From an uncultured Bacteroidales bacterium (GTDB lineage: Bacteria > Bacteroidota > Bacteroidia > Bacteroidales > P3): a DNA stretch of 64,000 nt. Where the stretch lies: contig CAJONE010000002.1 of NCBI GenBank assembly GCA_905235855.1, positions 1 through 64,000 of the forward strand, in the 5' to 3' direction. Shown here piece after piece: positions 52,914 to 62,270 of this stretch (its first letter is position 1; each line of letters opens with the position of its first letter). The translations under genes were made by a program, and so were the position numbers. The notes under the pieces were generated by a model. That model had not been told where the DNA came from. It saw nothing but the letters and a program-made list of their open reading frames with translations, and made no database searches.

Positions 52914-54170
52914 CTATTGTACCAACAGTTTTCTGACGGCACTGCCTGCCGATGTCATAACATTCAGGAGGTATAGTCCGCTGGGCAGGTTTGACGTATC
53001 GATAGAGACAGAAACTCCGCAGTTGTGCAAGGTGATCATTGGGCATCCGTTGATGTCGCGAAGTGTGAGTTCGTTTATAGGCAAGGTGCATGAAACGACG
53101 GCGCACTCGCTTGCCGGGTTGGGAGCGACGTGCAGGCCGAATAGATCGGGCGATTGGATAGATTCGTTATTGCCTGGGTCTGCGGGGTCATCCGGATCTC
53201 GTGGGTCTTCGGGGTCATGTGGGTCTGCGGGTGTCTGCGGCTTCTGCGCGTCAGGTATAACCTGCGTCATGCCCGGCACTTCCCATTCGGGCAGCGGCGA
53301 CAGAATCGGGTACAAAAAGTCCATAGTGCTTGGACAAAAACCCCAACGAGTCATCACCTCATTTTCAAAAAAGACAAAGGGTATGAAAACATACGGATGG
53401 GTAGCAAGAGAGCCACAGAAGACACTTCCGTTGGGAACTGAAATTCGGAGTTGCCAGAACAGCAATCTATTATTGACACTATAGCTCCTGCCATTATCGA
53501 AATAAAGCTCAATGAGCTGTCGATACATAACGGTATCAATACAATCCGCCATCGGTTCAGTGTTCATGTCGATGTTGTTCTCTGCCAGTTCGTTTTTCAG
53601 CACCGGAACTTCCATCCAGCGACGTTTGCCTCTCTCTCCGCCTTTTATGGTTATCGAGTCGAGAGCGAATAAACGGTTGTGGTCGTCTGCAAGGGTGTAC
53701 AATATCGCTGTCATCGAATCGCCCTCGGTCAGGTTTGCAACGGTATCGATGGCGAAAGCTATGCCATAGACTGTCTGCCTCTCTGTGTTCAAGGAATAAA
53801 CCCAATACACTTTTTCAGGAGAGGCACCCCCACCGTTGTATAGATAACCGTTTTGTCGTTCAAGTATATCGTAGGCAAAAGGTTCTCCATCATTCAATGC
53901 ATCATCAAGGCTGCTCCATATCGGACTATCAAATTTCCAATACATTACCTTGTCAAAACCCACTCCGTTGGGGCATACTGCTTGCCAAATGGTACGCAAG
54001 TAGGGGATATAATTACCATAACCAGTATTACCACCAACATCCCATCCATCCTCATCCCGAAAATAGCCTTTTCCGTACCTATAGTAACTTGTGTCGATGG
54101 TGTCTTGAGCATGCAATGCCGATACGCCGACAATAAGCGCTGCCACGATGCAAAGATAATTTTTTTTCAT
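52914..54170 (-). CDS. T9SS-secreted protein with C-terminal sorting domain
   Basis: A 418-residue protein with a signal peptide (cleavage near ALHAQ). The N-terminal about 310 residues form an extracellular domain I cannot assign. A linker of Asp-Pro-x repeats (about 320-340) leads to a type A sorting domain (FGLHVAPNPASECAVVS to LPSGLYLLNVMTSAGSAVRKLLVQ), which directs export by the type IX system. Only this protein in the window shows the domain, so T9SS core genes are elsewhere. The adjacent 54211-55572 gene encodes another secreted unknown. Confidence 0.85.
   Translation of the reverse strand: MKKNYLCIVAALIVGVSALHAQDTIDTSYYRYGKGYFRDEDGWDVGGNTGYGNYIPYLRTIWQAVCPNGVGFDKVMYWKFDSPIWSSLDDALNDGEPFAYDILERQNGYLYNGGGASPEKVYWVYSLNTERQTVYGIAFAIDTVANLTEGDSMTAILYTLADDHNRLFALDSITIKGGERGKRRWMEVPVLKNELAENNIDMNTEPMADCIDTVMYRQLIELYFDNGRSYSVNNRLLFWQLRISVPNGSVFCGSLATHPYVFIPFVFFENEVMTRWGFCPSTMDFLYPILSPLPEWEVPGMTQVIPDAQKPQTPADPHDPEDPRDPDDPADPGNNESIQSPDLFGLHVAPNPASECAVVSCTLPINELTLRDINGCPMITLHNCGVSVSIDTSNLPSGLYLLNVMTSAGSAVRKLLVQ
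53176..53229 (-). repeat. 9-bp repeat encoding the Asp-Pro linker
   Basis: Six units close to GGGTCTGCG on the plus strand, coding in reverse for Asp-Pro-x tripeptides in the T9SS cargo protein. Such arrays can change copy number by slippage. Confidence 0.7.
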
Positions 54171-54210
54171 AGCGGTTTAAATTTATTAAAAAAAGTGTAT
54201 CCGGTGATGA

Positions 54211-55572
54211 TCAATTGTTTTCTTCTTGCTCTTCCAACTCGCTGTCGCCGAACGGTAGCACAACGCATGGGGTGGACAGATTGAAACTACCAATAACAGC
54301 AGTTACAGTGGAGGAAACCATCTCCAAGGAAACGCGATGGGTTGCCCCTCTTGACTTGACGGCGCTTGACACCGTCGAGGTCGCCGTCTTTAGAACTGAA
54401 AACTGACAACCGGAATTTTGAGCGTTCCAAAAAACGGATTTGCCGCCATAGAGCCCTGTTATAACATAACCGGAAGAAGGTTTTCTCGTCACCGACAGAA
54501 GCCGCGTCTGAACTGGCAACAAGGGAGAGTGGCTGTCCGTCAGATACGGGATGTATGAACCCGTGAGGGATAGCAGTGGAAACGACGAGCAGTTGAATAG
54601 CATGGCCGTTCCGGCAGTGCCGACATTGTGCAAAACAACCAGTGTGTTGTCCGTACTGTTGTAGGCCAGGTCGCCGATAGTCGGCAGTGAGGTCGTGGCT
54701 ATGGAGTAATATCTATGAAGCGAAAGTATCCCGCTGAAGTTAACGGTGTATGTATTGATGTAGTAGGCCGAGTCTCTGCAATAGACAGCAACCAGTCTGT
54801 TCGACCCTGTTGTCTGTAGCCTCACGTCGCCAACCGACTCGATTTCACCGTAGTTAAAGTAGTAGAAGTCAAAAAGAGGATCGTAGAGTGTGAACGAATT
54901 ACGACCAAGTACCCTTAAATAGCGGGGGGCGTGGTCGTACTTCATTGATTTTTTTCGTTCGATTGTCACCACATAGTCATCGAGCAGCGCGATGTCCTCG
55001 AAATATTCAACATCGCCGTATGCAACTGTGCAGGTGTTGTTGTTCTTGATATGGAACAATGAGCGAAAGGGACGGCTGCCGTTTTGCTGATAGGTGCCGA
55101 TGAGAAGAACGTTCAAGTCCGACCCAGAGCGGAAGACTTTTATCCTGCTCATATCGTAGCTTGTGGCGAGACCACTGCTGTAAAGCTTTTTGATATTCAA
55201 TGTCCAGTTGAATCCCGTGGCACTTGTCCAGCCATAGAAGCCTATGCCACTGGTGTCTTCGCCGCAAAAGTAAACGGTGTCGTTAAAAATGGTGAAGTCG
55301 TTGATATTGTAGCCCGAAACACTGTGGCCACCAAAATAGGGACTGTTGCCGCCCAATGTCAGACTGTGCAGAAATACGCCTGCCGTGGCTCCGGTTTTCA
55401 CATAGTGCATGCGATTGCCACTCGCATCGTCGCTGCGCGTTATGATGGCGGTGTTATTGCCGTTGCTGCTCATGTAAATCTGACCGAACGCGGGCATTGC
55501 CATAAAGTACACGAATAAGGCCAGCAGCGTTTGGTGCAAGCTTTGCATGTGCTGTTGCTGTTTTATTTTCAT
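54211..55572 (-). CDS. Secreted protein of unknown function, possibly beta-propeller
   Basis: A 453-residue protein from the ATG at 55572 (MKIKQQQHMQSLHQ), with a signal region ending near MAMPAFGQIYMS. The mature protein is rich in short beta strands and in serine, threonine and aromatic residues, with recurring motifs such as DLAYNSTDNTLVVLHN and NDTVYFCGEDTSGIGFYG that suggest a propeller fold. No sorting domain is visible at the C-terminus, which is acidic (ELEEQEENN). It lies 40 bp upstream of the T9SS cargo gene on the same strand. Confidence 0.6.
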   Translation of the reverse strand: MKIKQQQHMQSLHQTLLALFVYFMAMPAFGQIYMSSNGNNTAIITRSDDASGNRMHYVKTGATAGVFLHSLTLGGNSPYFGGHSVSGYNINDFTIFNDTVYFCGEDTSGIGFYGWTSATGFNWTLNIKKLYSSGLATSYDMSRIKVFRSGSDLNVLLIGTYQQNGSRPFRSLFHIKNNNTCTVAYGDVEYFEDIALLDDYVVTIERKKSMKYDHAPRYLRVLGRNSFTLYDPLFDFYYFNYGEIESVGDVRLQTTGSNRLVAVYCRDSAYYINTYTVNFSGILSLHRYYSIATTSLPTIGDLAYNSTDNTLVVLHNVGTAGTAMLFNCSSFPLLSLTGSYIPYLTDSHSPLLPVQTRLLSVTRKPSSGYVITGLYGGKSVFWNAQNSGCQFSVLKTATSTVSSAVKSRGATHRVSLEMVSSTVTAVIGSFNLSTPCVVLPFGDSELEEQEENN

Positions 55573-55895
55573 GGTTTTATTTTTTCGTAATCTCTCTCGA
55601 AAACGATCGTCCCTATATTGAAACAACTTGTGGGAACGCCTTAACAGTTTGTTTGATCGTGACAGATGAGATTTGATTAGTTTGGCATTTAATAACTTAT
55701 GGACACCTCTAAAATAACAATCACACCAACGCCTCTGCCCATCTCTTATCTAACAGGGGGAGTTAGTGACAATCAAACCATTGCATATTTGTATGGCATA
55801 TTATATTCATCCAAAAAACAAGATTAAGAGGTTGTATTATTTTAGAAAGGAAGTCCGAATAGAATCGGACTTCCTCGTTGTAGTGTGGCAATCAG
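55573..55895. other. Intergenic region with a hairpin
   Basis: A 323-bp AT-rich gap upstream of the 54211-55572 gene and downstream of the acyl-CoA synthetase gene. It contains a perfect hairpin AGGAAGTCCGA/TCGGACTTCCT (55848-55858 with 55865-55875) close to the synthetase stop, probably its terminator. No promoter element was recognised. Confidence 0.5.
55848..55875 (-). terminator. Hairpin after the acyl-CoA synthetase gene
   Basis: An 11-bp perfect stem with a 6-nt loop, 21 bp beyond the synthetase stop. The sequence following in that direction (TTTCTAAAATA) is only moderately T-rich. Confidence 0.6.
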
Positions 55896-57968
55896 TTATT
55901 TCTCGATGCGGATACGGGCATCGACAGCTGTAACGTAGCGCGGGTTGCCGAGGAGCGGGTTGAGGTCCATCTCGGCGATTTCGGGAGCGGCCTGGACGAG
56001 TGCGCTTACGCGAGCAATCTGGTCGGCGTAGAGGTCGAGGTTGACCCCTTCCTGTCCGCGTACGCCCTGAAGGATTTTGTAGCCCTTGAGCTGGGTGAGC
56101 ATCTCTTTGGCTTCGGCAGCACTGATAGGCGCAAGGGCGCTCTGAACATCCTTGAGCACCTCGATGAATATGCCGCCAAGACCAAAGAAAATCTGGTGGC
56201 CGAACTTGGGGTCCTTAATAGCACCGATATAGACATCGGTACCGTCGAGCATAGGGTACATCTCCACGGCGTAGGTTTCGGGGATGACGATGAGACGATT
56301 GAATTCTTTTTCGACGGTCTCAAGGTCCTTCACGCCAAGGGTGACACCGCCGACGTCGCTTTTGTGGAGTGGGCCGACGACTTTCATGACAAGCGGCACG
56401 TTGTTCGAGCAACCGACCTCTTTGGCGAAGGCCAAGGCATCGTCGAGTTTTGAGACCTCGACGCTTTTTTTGCGGCTGATGCCTGCGGCATCGAGCAGCT
56501 CGTTGTAGTCGGCAATCTCGAGGTAGCCGCTATTGCAGCGCTGGATGGTCTTGCGAATGCGCTGGACATCGACCGAGGGCTGTTCGACATTCTCGGGTTG
56601 CGGCTTGGGGGTGTTATAGACTTTGCAGAGGGCATTGCCGAGGACACACTCCTCGGGGAAGTTTATACGGCCCTTGGCGATGAAGTCGTCGATTTCGTCC
56701 TTGACGTTGATAATGCTTGGGAGAACCGGGAATATGGGTTTCCGGCAGGTTTTCATCTTTTGGTCGAGGAGGTCGTAGACCTCTTTGTTGGAGAATAGTC
56801 CCGGGGAGCCAAAGATGACGACCGAGAAATCGATTTCGTCGTAGTCGTTTTCGACGGCATCGAGGATGTAGCCAAGTTGTTCGGCGGTGCCAGTGGCGAG
56901 GAAATCGATGGGATTGCCGACCGAGGAGCCAGGGAATAGCTTGCTAAGCAGCTCGGGCGACTTAGGGTGTTCTTTAAGGCTTGGAACCTCCATGCCGCCA
57001 TTGCTGAGGACGTCGGTGAGCATGACGGCTGGGCCGCCCGCATGGGTCACAACGGCGCAGCGTTTGCCTTTCAGTGCGGGGTGCATGAAGACGGCGCATA
57101 CGGTTGTCAGTTCCTGACGGTTTTGGCAACGGACGATGCCGGCTTTGCGGAAGAGAGCGTCGACAGCCGCATCGTTGGTGGCGAGAGCGCCGGTATGACT
57201 CGAAGCGGCGCGGGAGCCTGCGGCAGAGCCACCGCTCTTGATGGCGGCAATGCGGCAACCTTTGTTAATGAGATTGCGGCTGTGTTTGAGCAGACGTTGC
57301 GGGTCGCCGATTTTTTCCATATAGAGCATGATGACACGGCTCGACTTTTCGGGATCGAAGGATTCGTCGAGATGCTGAAGTACATCCTCGATACCGAGTT
57401 GGGCGCTGTTGCCTACGGCCCAGACGCTGTTGAAAGTGAGACCGTTGCTAATGCCGTACTCTTTGATGAAGACGGCAGTTGCCCCGGAGCCAGTGATGAA
57501 ATCGACACCGTGAGGGTCGAGTTTGGGGATGGGGGTGTCGAAACAGCCGCTGTAGTTGGTGTTGAGGAAACCGGTGCAGTTAGGGCCGATGAGCGAGCCG
57601 CCGACGGCGTTGATGCTATCGACGATATGTTTTTCGATGGCGGCACCCTCGGCGTTCTCCTCGGAGAAGCCAGCAGAGACGATGATGAAGCCCTTGGTGC
57701 CCTTTTGTTGAGTGAGAACATCAACGGTGGCGGCGCAAAATTTGGCAGCGATGCAAAGGATGGCGCAGTCGACCTGCGGGAGGTCGTCGACCTTGGCGTA
57801 GCATTTGACGCCCTGGACTTCGGATTCTTTGGGGTTTACGGCATAGACCTGACCTTTGAAGTTGCTGTCGAGAAGGTTTTTGAGAGCCTTGCCGCCTGGT
57901 TTGTGTATGTCGCTCGAAGCACCACAAACCACAATGCTCCGAGGATTGAGAAGTTCTTTTGCTATCAT
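55896..57968 (-). CDS. ADP-forming acyl-CoA synthetase (acetate-CoA ligase)
   Basis: A 690-residue enzyme with fused alpha and beta parts. It converts an acyl-CoA, ADP and phosphate to the acid, CoA and ATP, giving substrate-level phosphorylation in anaerobes. The CoA-binding part starts at NPRSIVVCGASSD; GPNCTGFLN and the phosphohistidine loop SSHTGALA (His about 258) follow. The C-terminal ATP-grasp part has PLVMKVVGPLHKSDVGGVTLG. Acetyl-CoA is the likely substrate but others are possible. It may couple to the acetate-forming fermentation expected here. Confidence 0.93.
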   Translation of the reverse strand: MIAKELLNPRSIVVCGASSDIHKPGGKALKNLLDSNFKGQVYAVNPKESEVQGVKCYAKVDDLPQVDCAILCIAAKFCAATVDVLTQQKGTKGFIIVSAGFSEENAEGAAIEKHIVDSINAVGGSLIGPNCTGFLNTNYSGCFDTPIPKLDPHGVDFITGSGATAVFIKEYGISNGLTFNSVWAVGNSAQLGIEDVLQHLDESFDPEKSSRVIMLYMEKIGDPQRLLKHSRNLINKGCRIAAIKSGGSAAGSRAASSHTGALATNDAAVDALFRKAGIVRCQNRQELTTVCAVFMHPALKGKRCAVVTHAGGPAVMLTDVLSNGGMEVPSLKEHPKSPELLSKLFPGSSVGNPIDFLATGTAEQLGYILDAVENDYDEIDFSVVIFGSPGLFSNKEVYDLLDQKMKTCRKPIFPVLPSIINVKDEIDDFIAKGRINFPEECVLGNALCKVYNTPKPQPENVEQPSVDVQRIRKTIQRCNSGYLEIADYNELLDAAGISRKKSVEVSKLDDALAFAKEVGCSNNVPLVMKVVGPLHKSDVGGVTLGVKDLETVEKEFNRLIVIPETYAVEMYPMLDGTDVYIGAIKDPKFGHQIFFGLGGIFIEVLKDVQSALAPISAAEAKEMLTQLKGYKILQGVRGQEGVNLDLYADQIARVSALVQAAPEIAEMDLNPLLGNPRYVTAVDARIRIEK

Positions 57969-58040
57969 TTAGATTTTGCTATTTGGGGATTTTTGTTATT
58001 TGGGAGAGTTTGAATTATAGGACTAATAAGACAAATAAGT

Positions 58041-58075
58041 CTTGTAAGTCCCATAGGCATTATGGGACTTACAAG
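58041..58075 (-). terminator. 15-bp perfect inverted repeat after pepD
   Basis: CTTGTAAGTCCCATA (58041-58055) pairs perfectly with TATGGGACTTACAAG (58061-58075) around a 5-nt loop. In the direction of pepD it is followed by ACTTATTTGTCTTATT, so it can act as a terminator. Confidence 0.7.
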
Positions 58076-58090
58076 GCTTTTGCTTGGTTG

Positions 58091-59542
58091 CTATTTTATT
58101 GGCACCGCTTCGAGTGCAGCAACCAGGTAGTCGTAGAATTTGGTGACGCTTGCGATGTTGCAGCGCTCGTCGGGGCTATGGGGGCTTTGCAGCGTTGGGC
58201 CAAAGGAGATCATTTCCATGTCGGGGTATTTGCCGCCGAGGAGACCGCATTCGAGGCCAGCGTGAATGGCGACCACGGCGGGTTCCTTCTTGTAGAGTTT
58301 CTTGTAGGTCTGCTTCATCATTTTGAGGAGACCACTCTGCATGTTAGGTTTCCATCCTGGGTAGGCACCAGTAAGCTTGCAGTTTCCGCCGGCGAGTTCG
58401 GCGAGGCAAACGAGACGTTCGGCGAGAGCGTCCTTGGCGGAGTCGACCGAGCTGCGGAGAAGAGCCATGATGGTGAATTTCTTGCCGTCGGTTTTCATGA
58501 TGGCGAGGTTAAGAGATGTTTCGACGAGACCCTCCATATCCTTGCTCATGCGGATTACGCCGTTGGGGGCAATCATGACGGTGTTGATGATTTTCTGGGT
58601 ATCGGAATCGGTGATCACCTTCGGTGACATGCGCACATCTTCGAGTTTCATGAAGAAGTCGGGTTCGACGGAGCCGAGTTCTTTCTTGACCCAGCCGGCC
58701 ACTTTTTCGAGTTCGTCGGAGATGCATTGCTTGTGTTCTTTCGGCATGGCGAAAACAATTTCGGCATCGCGGGGAATGGCGTTGCGCATGTTGCCTGCAT
58801 TGACGCTGATGAGTCGGATGCCGCATTCGGCGACCCAGCGGAGATGGCGGAAGATGATTTTGCCTGCATTGCCACGTCCGCAGTTGATTTCCATGCCAGA
58901 GTGTCCACCCTGCAGACCGCCGATGGTGAGTTTCATGGCACAGTATTTCTTGGGAGCAGCCTCGGTTTGATAGGGAATATTCATGGTAGCGTCGATGCCG
59001 CCGGCGCAACCGACATAGAGTTCGCCCTCGGTTTCGGAGTCAAGGTTGAGGAGGTAGTCGCTCTTAAGGACACCTTTCTTCAAGCCGAAAGCGCCAGTCA
59101 TGCCGGTTTCCTCGTCGGTGGTGAAGAGAGCTTCGAGAGGACCGTGCTTGATGGTTTTGCTTTCGAGGACAGCCATGGCAGCTGCGACCCCCATTCCGTC
59201 GTCGGCGCCGAGAGTAGTGTCGCAAGCATAGACCCAATCACCAACGATTTTGGTCTTGATGGGGTCTTTCTCGAAGTCGTGTTTGACACCAGCGCGAGCC
59301 TGTGGCACCATGTCCATGTGGGCCTGCATGCAGACCATTTTGCGGTTTTCCATGCCTTTGGTGGCCGGTTTGCGTATAATGACATTGCCCGTTTTGTCAA
59401 CTTCGCATTCGAGTTTCTTTTTCTTGGCCCAGTCGACAAGAAACTGGCGCACAATCTCTTCGTGTTTTGATGGACGAGGGCACTGGGTGAGGGCGTGGAA
59501 ATTGGCCCAAACAGCTTTCGGTTCGAGATCTTTGATTGTCAT
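58091..59542 (-). CDS. pepD: Aminoacyl-histidine dipeptidase (cytosol nonspecific dipeptidase)
   Basis: A dizinc M20C peptidase of 483 residues that cleaves Xaa-His and other dipeptides. Metal and catalytic residues are in VCMQAHMDMVPQ, CDTTLGADDGMGVA and TTDEETGMTGA. The C-terminal HAGLECGLLGGKYPDMEMISFGP and SPHSPDERC complete the site. A promoter lies at 59637-59669. Peptide use fits a saccharolytic and proteolytic gut-type anaerobe. Confidence 0.94.
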   Translation of the reverse strand: MTIKDLEPKAVWANFHALTQCPRPSKHEEIVRQFLVDWAKKKKLECEVDKTGNVIIRKPATKGMENRKMVCMQAHMDMVPQARAGVKHDFEKDPIKTKIVGDWVYACDTTLGADDGMGVAAAMAVLESKTIKHGPLEALFTTDEETGMTGAFGLKKGVLKSDYLLNLDSETEGELYVGCAGGIDATMNIPYQTEAAPKKYCAMKLTIGGLQGGHSGMEINCGRGNAGKIIFRHLRWVAECGIRLISVNAGNMRNAIPRDAEIVFAMPKEHKQCISDELEKVAGWVKKELGSVEPDFFMKLEDVRMSPKVITDSDTQKIINTVMIAPNGVIRMSKDMEGLVETSLNLAIMKTDGKKFTIMALLRSSVDSAKDALAERLVCLAELAGGNCKLTGAYPGWKPNMQSGLLKMMKQTYKKLYKKEPAVVAIHAGLECGLLGGKYPDMEMISFGPTLQSPHSPDERCNIASVTKFYDYLVAALEAVPIK

Positions 59543-59636
59543 AGGTGATATGTTTTGTTATTTAATGAATATTTCTGTTTAGAAGGATAGATTAGAAGGA
59601 TAGAGGGGACGGACAAAGGTTATACTGTATGGAGTT

Positions 59637-59669
59637 GCAAAGTTACGAAATAAAAAGGCAATTTACAAA
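59637..59669 (-). promoter_or_regulatory. pepD promoter
   Basis: On the minus strand TTTG (59666-59669) and -7 TAACTTTGC (59637-59645) are separated by 20 bp. The -33 box overlaps the last codons of the upstream unknown gene. Confidence 0.7.
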
Positions 59670-60265
59670 TAATCGTTGTCAGGGGAGTTGCCAACAGCCA
59701 ATATAAGGTTTTTCAAACAGGTGTCGATTTCGCGGAAATAGTTGTCGACCTTGGAGAGAGCCCTTTCGGAAAAGCCGGCATAGACAGAGGACAAAGGCTT
59801 GCTGACGTCGCGGAAATCGAAATAGTCGACTTGAGCCACAGAGGAGCGCAATGATTGGAGAGCGGCATATTTCTGCGTTGCATTCCAGTCGTAATCGGGA
59901 GGGATGGGGACGGTGCCATAGATATCGTTATAGATCTCGCGTTGGCAGTTCCAGGCGTAGTCGCCGGTCATCATCAGAATAGCGCTGTAATAGTTCATCC
60001 TGCCACCCAAGCCGCCGCTGAATACCGGGTTTCCGACAAGAACATAGAAAAGCTGGCGCATGTTGTCGCAGTAGGTGAAGCAGGGGCAAACGATGGAGCT
60101 GTGGGCCGTGCAGACCATGAGGTCGTCGTCGCGAACCAGATTCAGCCCATAGACGCCATTAAGTCCGATGGCGAGACGATAAAGCTCGTCGGGGTGGTTC
60201 CACATCAGCACGGCCGTGTCGTCGGTGGTTGGCATCAGATCCTTGTCGTACTTGGGTTTTCTCAT
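59663..60265 (-). CDS. Unknown cytosolic protein with a cysteine cluster
   Basis: A 200-residue protein I do not recognise. It has no signal peptide or membrane segment. A cluster of cysteines, VCTAHSSIVCPCFTYC, lies at about 51-66 and could bind a metal or Fe-S centre or be modified. The rest is rich in aromatic and aspartate residues (VDYFDFRDVSKPLSSVYAGFS). Its ATG is 2 bp after the stop of a PflA-like radical SAM gene, so the two are almost certainly co-expressed. It may be a substrate or partner of that enzyme. Confidence 0.55.
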   Translation of the reverse strand: MRKPKYDKDLMPTTDDTAVLMWNHPDELYRLAIGLNGVYGLNLVRDDDLMVCTAHSSIVCPCFTYCDNMRQLFYVLVGNPVFSGGLGGRMNYYSAILMMTGDYAWNCQREIYNDIYGTVPIPPDYDWNATQKYAALQSLRSSVAQVDYFDFRDVSKPLSSVYAGFSERALSKVDNYFREIDTCLKNLILAVGNSPDNDYL

Positions 60266-60267
60266 GT

Positions 60268-61212
60268 TCAGGAGAGGGTTTGGAAAGGGTGAGATTTAGC
60301 AAAGTCAGGCCTATAGTTTTCGTTTGAAGAAATTTCCTGGAGCCACACGTTGACGAGGCCCACCTCATTCACGACATTCGCGACTTGAGCGTATTCGTCG
60401 GGAGACAAAGTACGGTTGAGGGAGTCGACGAGGCAATTGTTGTTGGGGTAATACTGCGCCATGACAGAGAGATGCACATTCCAAGGCAGTTCATCGGCCA
60501 CCCACTGCACAACACGCTTGGAATTAGCGACTTGTCCTGGGAGCACGAGATGCCTCACAACGACTCCCCTGAAGGCGATTCCGCGATTGTCGCAGAGAAG
60601 CCCCCCTCCTTTCTGCCGAATCATTTCCTTTATCGCAGCAGTGGCCACAGCGGGATAATCAGCAGCCCACGAATAGCGGTGGGCCAGTTGCCCGTCCATG
60701 TATTTCATATCGGGCAAATAGATGTCGACGTAAGGTTCGACCAACCGCAAGGTGTCGATTGTCTCGTAGGCGTTTGTATTGTAGACTATCGTAGGATGCA
60801 GCCCGCGAGAATGCAGGGCTTGCACAATGAGAGGGATTGCATAAGCATAATGAGTGGGGCTAACAAATCCGACCAGATTTTCGCAGGATGGCAAAACGAG
60901 AGCGATTTGCCCGACAAGTTCGTCAACAGAGCGAAAACGTATAAGCGAGTCATCGACGAGACTGCCGCTGATTTCGTGGTTCTGACAATAGAGGCAGTGC
61001 AGGTTACAGTGGGCGAAAAAAACATTGCAGATGCCCTTTTCTCCACATAAAGGCGGTTCTTCGCCGGTGTGCCGACAAACGGTTGCGACCTCTACATTGG
61101 CGGGTGCATGGCAGAAGCCGGAGGCAGAAGCGTCCGGATGGGAAGTGGTTTCCATGCGACGAGCGCCACAATGTCGTGGACAACATCTGCAACTATTCAC
61201 TGCGGGACTCAA
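60268..61212 (-). CDS. PflA-like radical SAM protein
   Basis: A 314-residue radical SAM enzyme of the pyruvate-formate-lyase-activase-like group. The core motif FFAHCNLHCLYCQNH gives C69, C73 and C76. The N-terminal 65 residues carry seven further cysteines (CRCCPRHC and others), compatible with an extra Fe-S site. The barrel motif YVDIYLPDMKYMDG follows. No glycyl radical enzyme is adjacent, so the substrate is unknown; the neighbour just downstream is a candidate. Confidence 0.85.
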   Translation of the reverse strand: MSPAVNSCRCCPRHCGARRMETTSHPDASASGFCHAPANVEVATVCRHTGEEPPLCGEKGICNVFFAHCNLHCLYCQNHEISGSLVDDSLIRFRSVDELVGQIALVLPSCENLVGFVSPTHYAYAIPLIVQALHSRGLHPTIVYNTNAYETIDTLRLVEPYVDIYLPDMKYMDGQLAHRYSWAADYPAVATAAIKEMIRQKGGGLLCDNRGIAFRGVVVRHLVLPGQVANSKRVVQWVADELPWNVHLSVMAQYYPNNNCLVDSLNRTLSPDEYAQVANVVNEVGLVNVWLQEISSNENYRPDFAKSHPFQTLS

Positions 61213-61288
61213 TTTTCAACTTTTTCTGCTTATAGGATGGTATGCATTTGCAAACCGTCTCCGTGCCGAATCGAGCGGAACAAGGCCT

Positions 61289-62215
61289 TCAAAAGTGCCT
61301 GCTGCGTTTCAGAAGATAGGGAATCATAACCTGGTCAAAGCCTTTTTCGATAGCAACGGGAATGTAGTCGATGCCATACTGGACGGTTTTTTGCTTGAGG
61401 CTGTCGCGACGACGATGCATTTCGGCCACGTAAGAGTCGGCAATATCGGCAGGGTTGAGCCGCAATCTGCGGTGAGTTTCGAGGTCGACGAACTCGGTCG
61501 GCTGGTTGTCGAAAGAAAGATCGAGCTCGCGTGCCTGCTCGTAGGTGTGGAAAAGTAGCACCTCGTGGCGACAATGACGCAGATGGCGCAACGCATCGAG
61601 CATTGGTTCCCACTCCTCTTGGCGTATGAAGGTGTCGGTGAACAACACTACGAGCGAACGGCGATGCAAGCGTTCGGCAGTAAGATGCAAGGCTTCGACA
61701 AAAGATGTTTTGCGCGCCGCCTGGTCGGACTTATGGTCGGTGGCGAGAATACTCTCGAGGACAGAATAGACATAATGTTTATGGGCGGCATTGCTACGGG
61801 TTTCGGTTTGAAGGTCGATTCCGTCGCTGAGCAGCGTCAGTCCGAAAGCGTCACGCTGGCGTTGCAGCAATTCAACCAGAAGTGCGGTGCCATAGACAGC
61901 GAACGTTAGTTTGTTTGGATGCTGCAGACGGTTCATGCCATCGACGGGGAAGAGCATTGACCCGCTCCGATCGATAAGCAGCTGGCAGCGCAGGTTTGTT
62001 TCCTCTTCGTAACTTTTCACATACAGCCGGTCGGTGCGTGCATAGAGACGCCAGTCGATATTGCGAGTGGATTCGCCGATGTTGTACTGACGATGTTCGG
62101 CAAACTCGACCGAGAAGCCATGAAACGGGCTACGGTGGAGACCCGTGATAAAGCCCTCCACCACATGGCGTGCAAAAAACTCAAGCCCTCTATATTGCTC
62201 GACGACCTCTAACAT
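61289..62215 (-). CDS. DUF58 protein (von Willebrand A-like)
   Basis: A 308-residue protein from the ATG at 62215 (MLEVVEQYRGLEFFARHVV); an upstream TTG is rejected. The DUF58 motif GESTRNIDWRLYARTDRLYVKSYEEE and the metal-site-like LLIDRSGSM are typical. DUF58 proteins usually act with a MoxR-type AAA ATPase, commonly encoded next door. Here no MoxR gene is adjacent; the neighbours are thioredoxin and the PflA-like gene. Confidence 0.87.
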   Translation of the reverse strand: MLEVVEQYRGLEFFARHVVEGFITGLHRSPFHGFSVEFAEHRQYNIGESTRNIDWRLYARTDRLYVKSYEEETNLRCQLLIDRSGSMLFPVDGMNRLQHPNKLTFAVYGTALLVELLQRQRDAFGLTLLSDGIDLQTETRSNAAHKHYVYSVLESILATDHKSDQAARKTSFVEALHLTAERLHRRSLVVLFTDTFIRQEEWEPMLDALRHLRHCRHEVLLFHTYEQARELDLSFDNQPTEFVDLETHRRLRLNPADIADSYVAEMHRRRDSLKQKTVQYGIDYIPVAIEKGFDQVMIPYLLKRSRHF

Positions 62216-62270
62216 GCCTGTGCATAGCCTGGGCAAAAGCCGACAAAAACTGACCGCCGGTCACCGGTGG

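Noticed and set aside
54130-54150. TATCTTTGC on the minus strand near the start of the T9SS cargo gene
   Set aside because: It encodes the signal peptide (KNYLCIV) and lies after the start codon, so is probably coincidental.
56967-58013. A long plus-strand open frame of 348 codons
   Set aside because: It is antisense to the acyl-CoA synthetase, has low-complexity acidic sequence and no family features; it follows from that gene's codon pattern.
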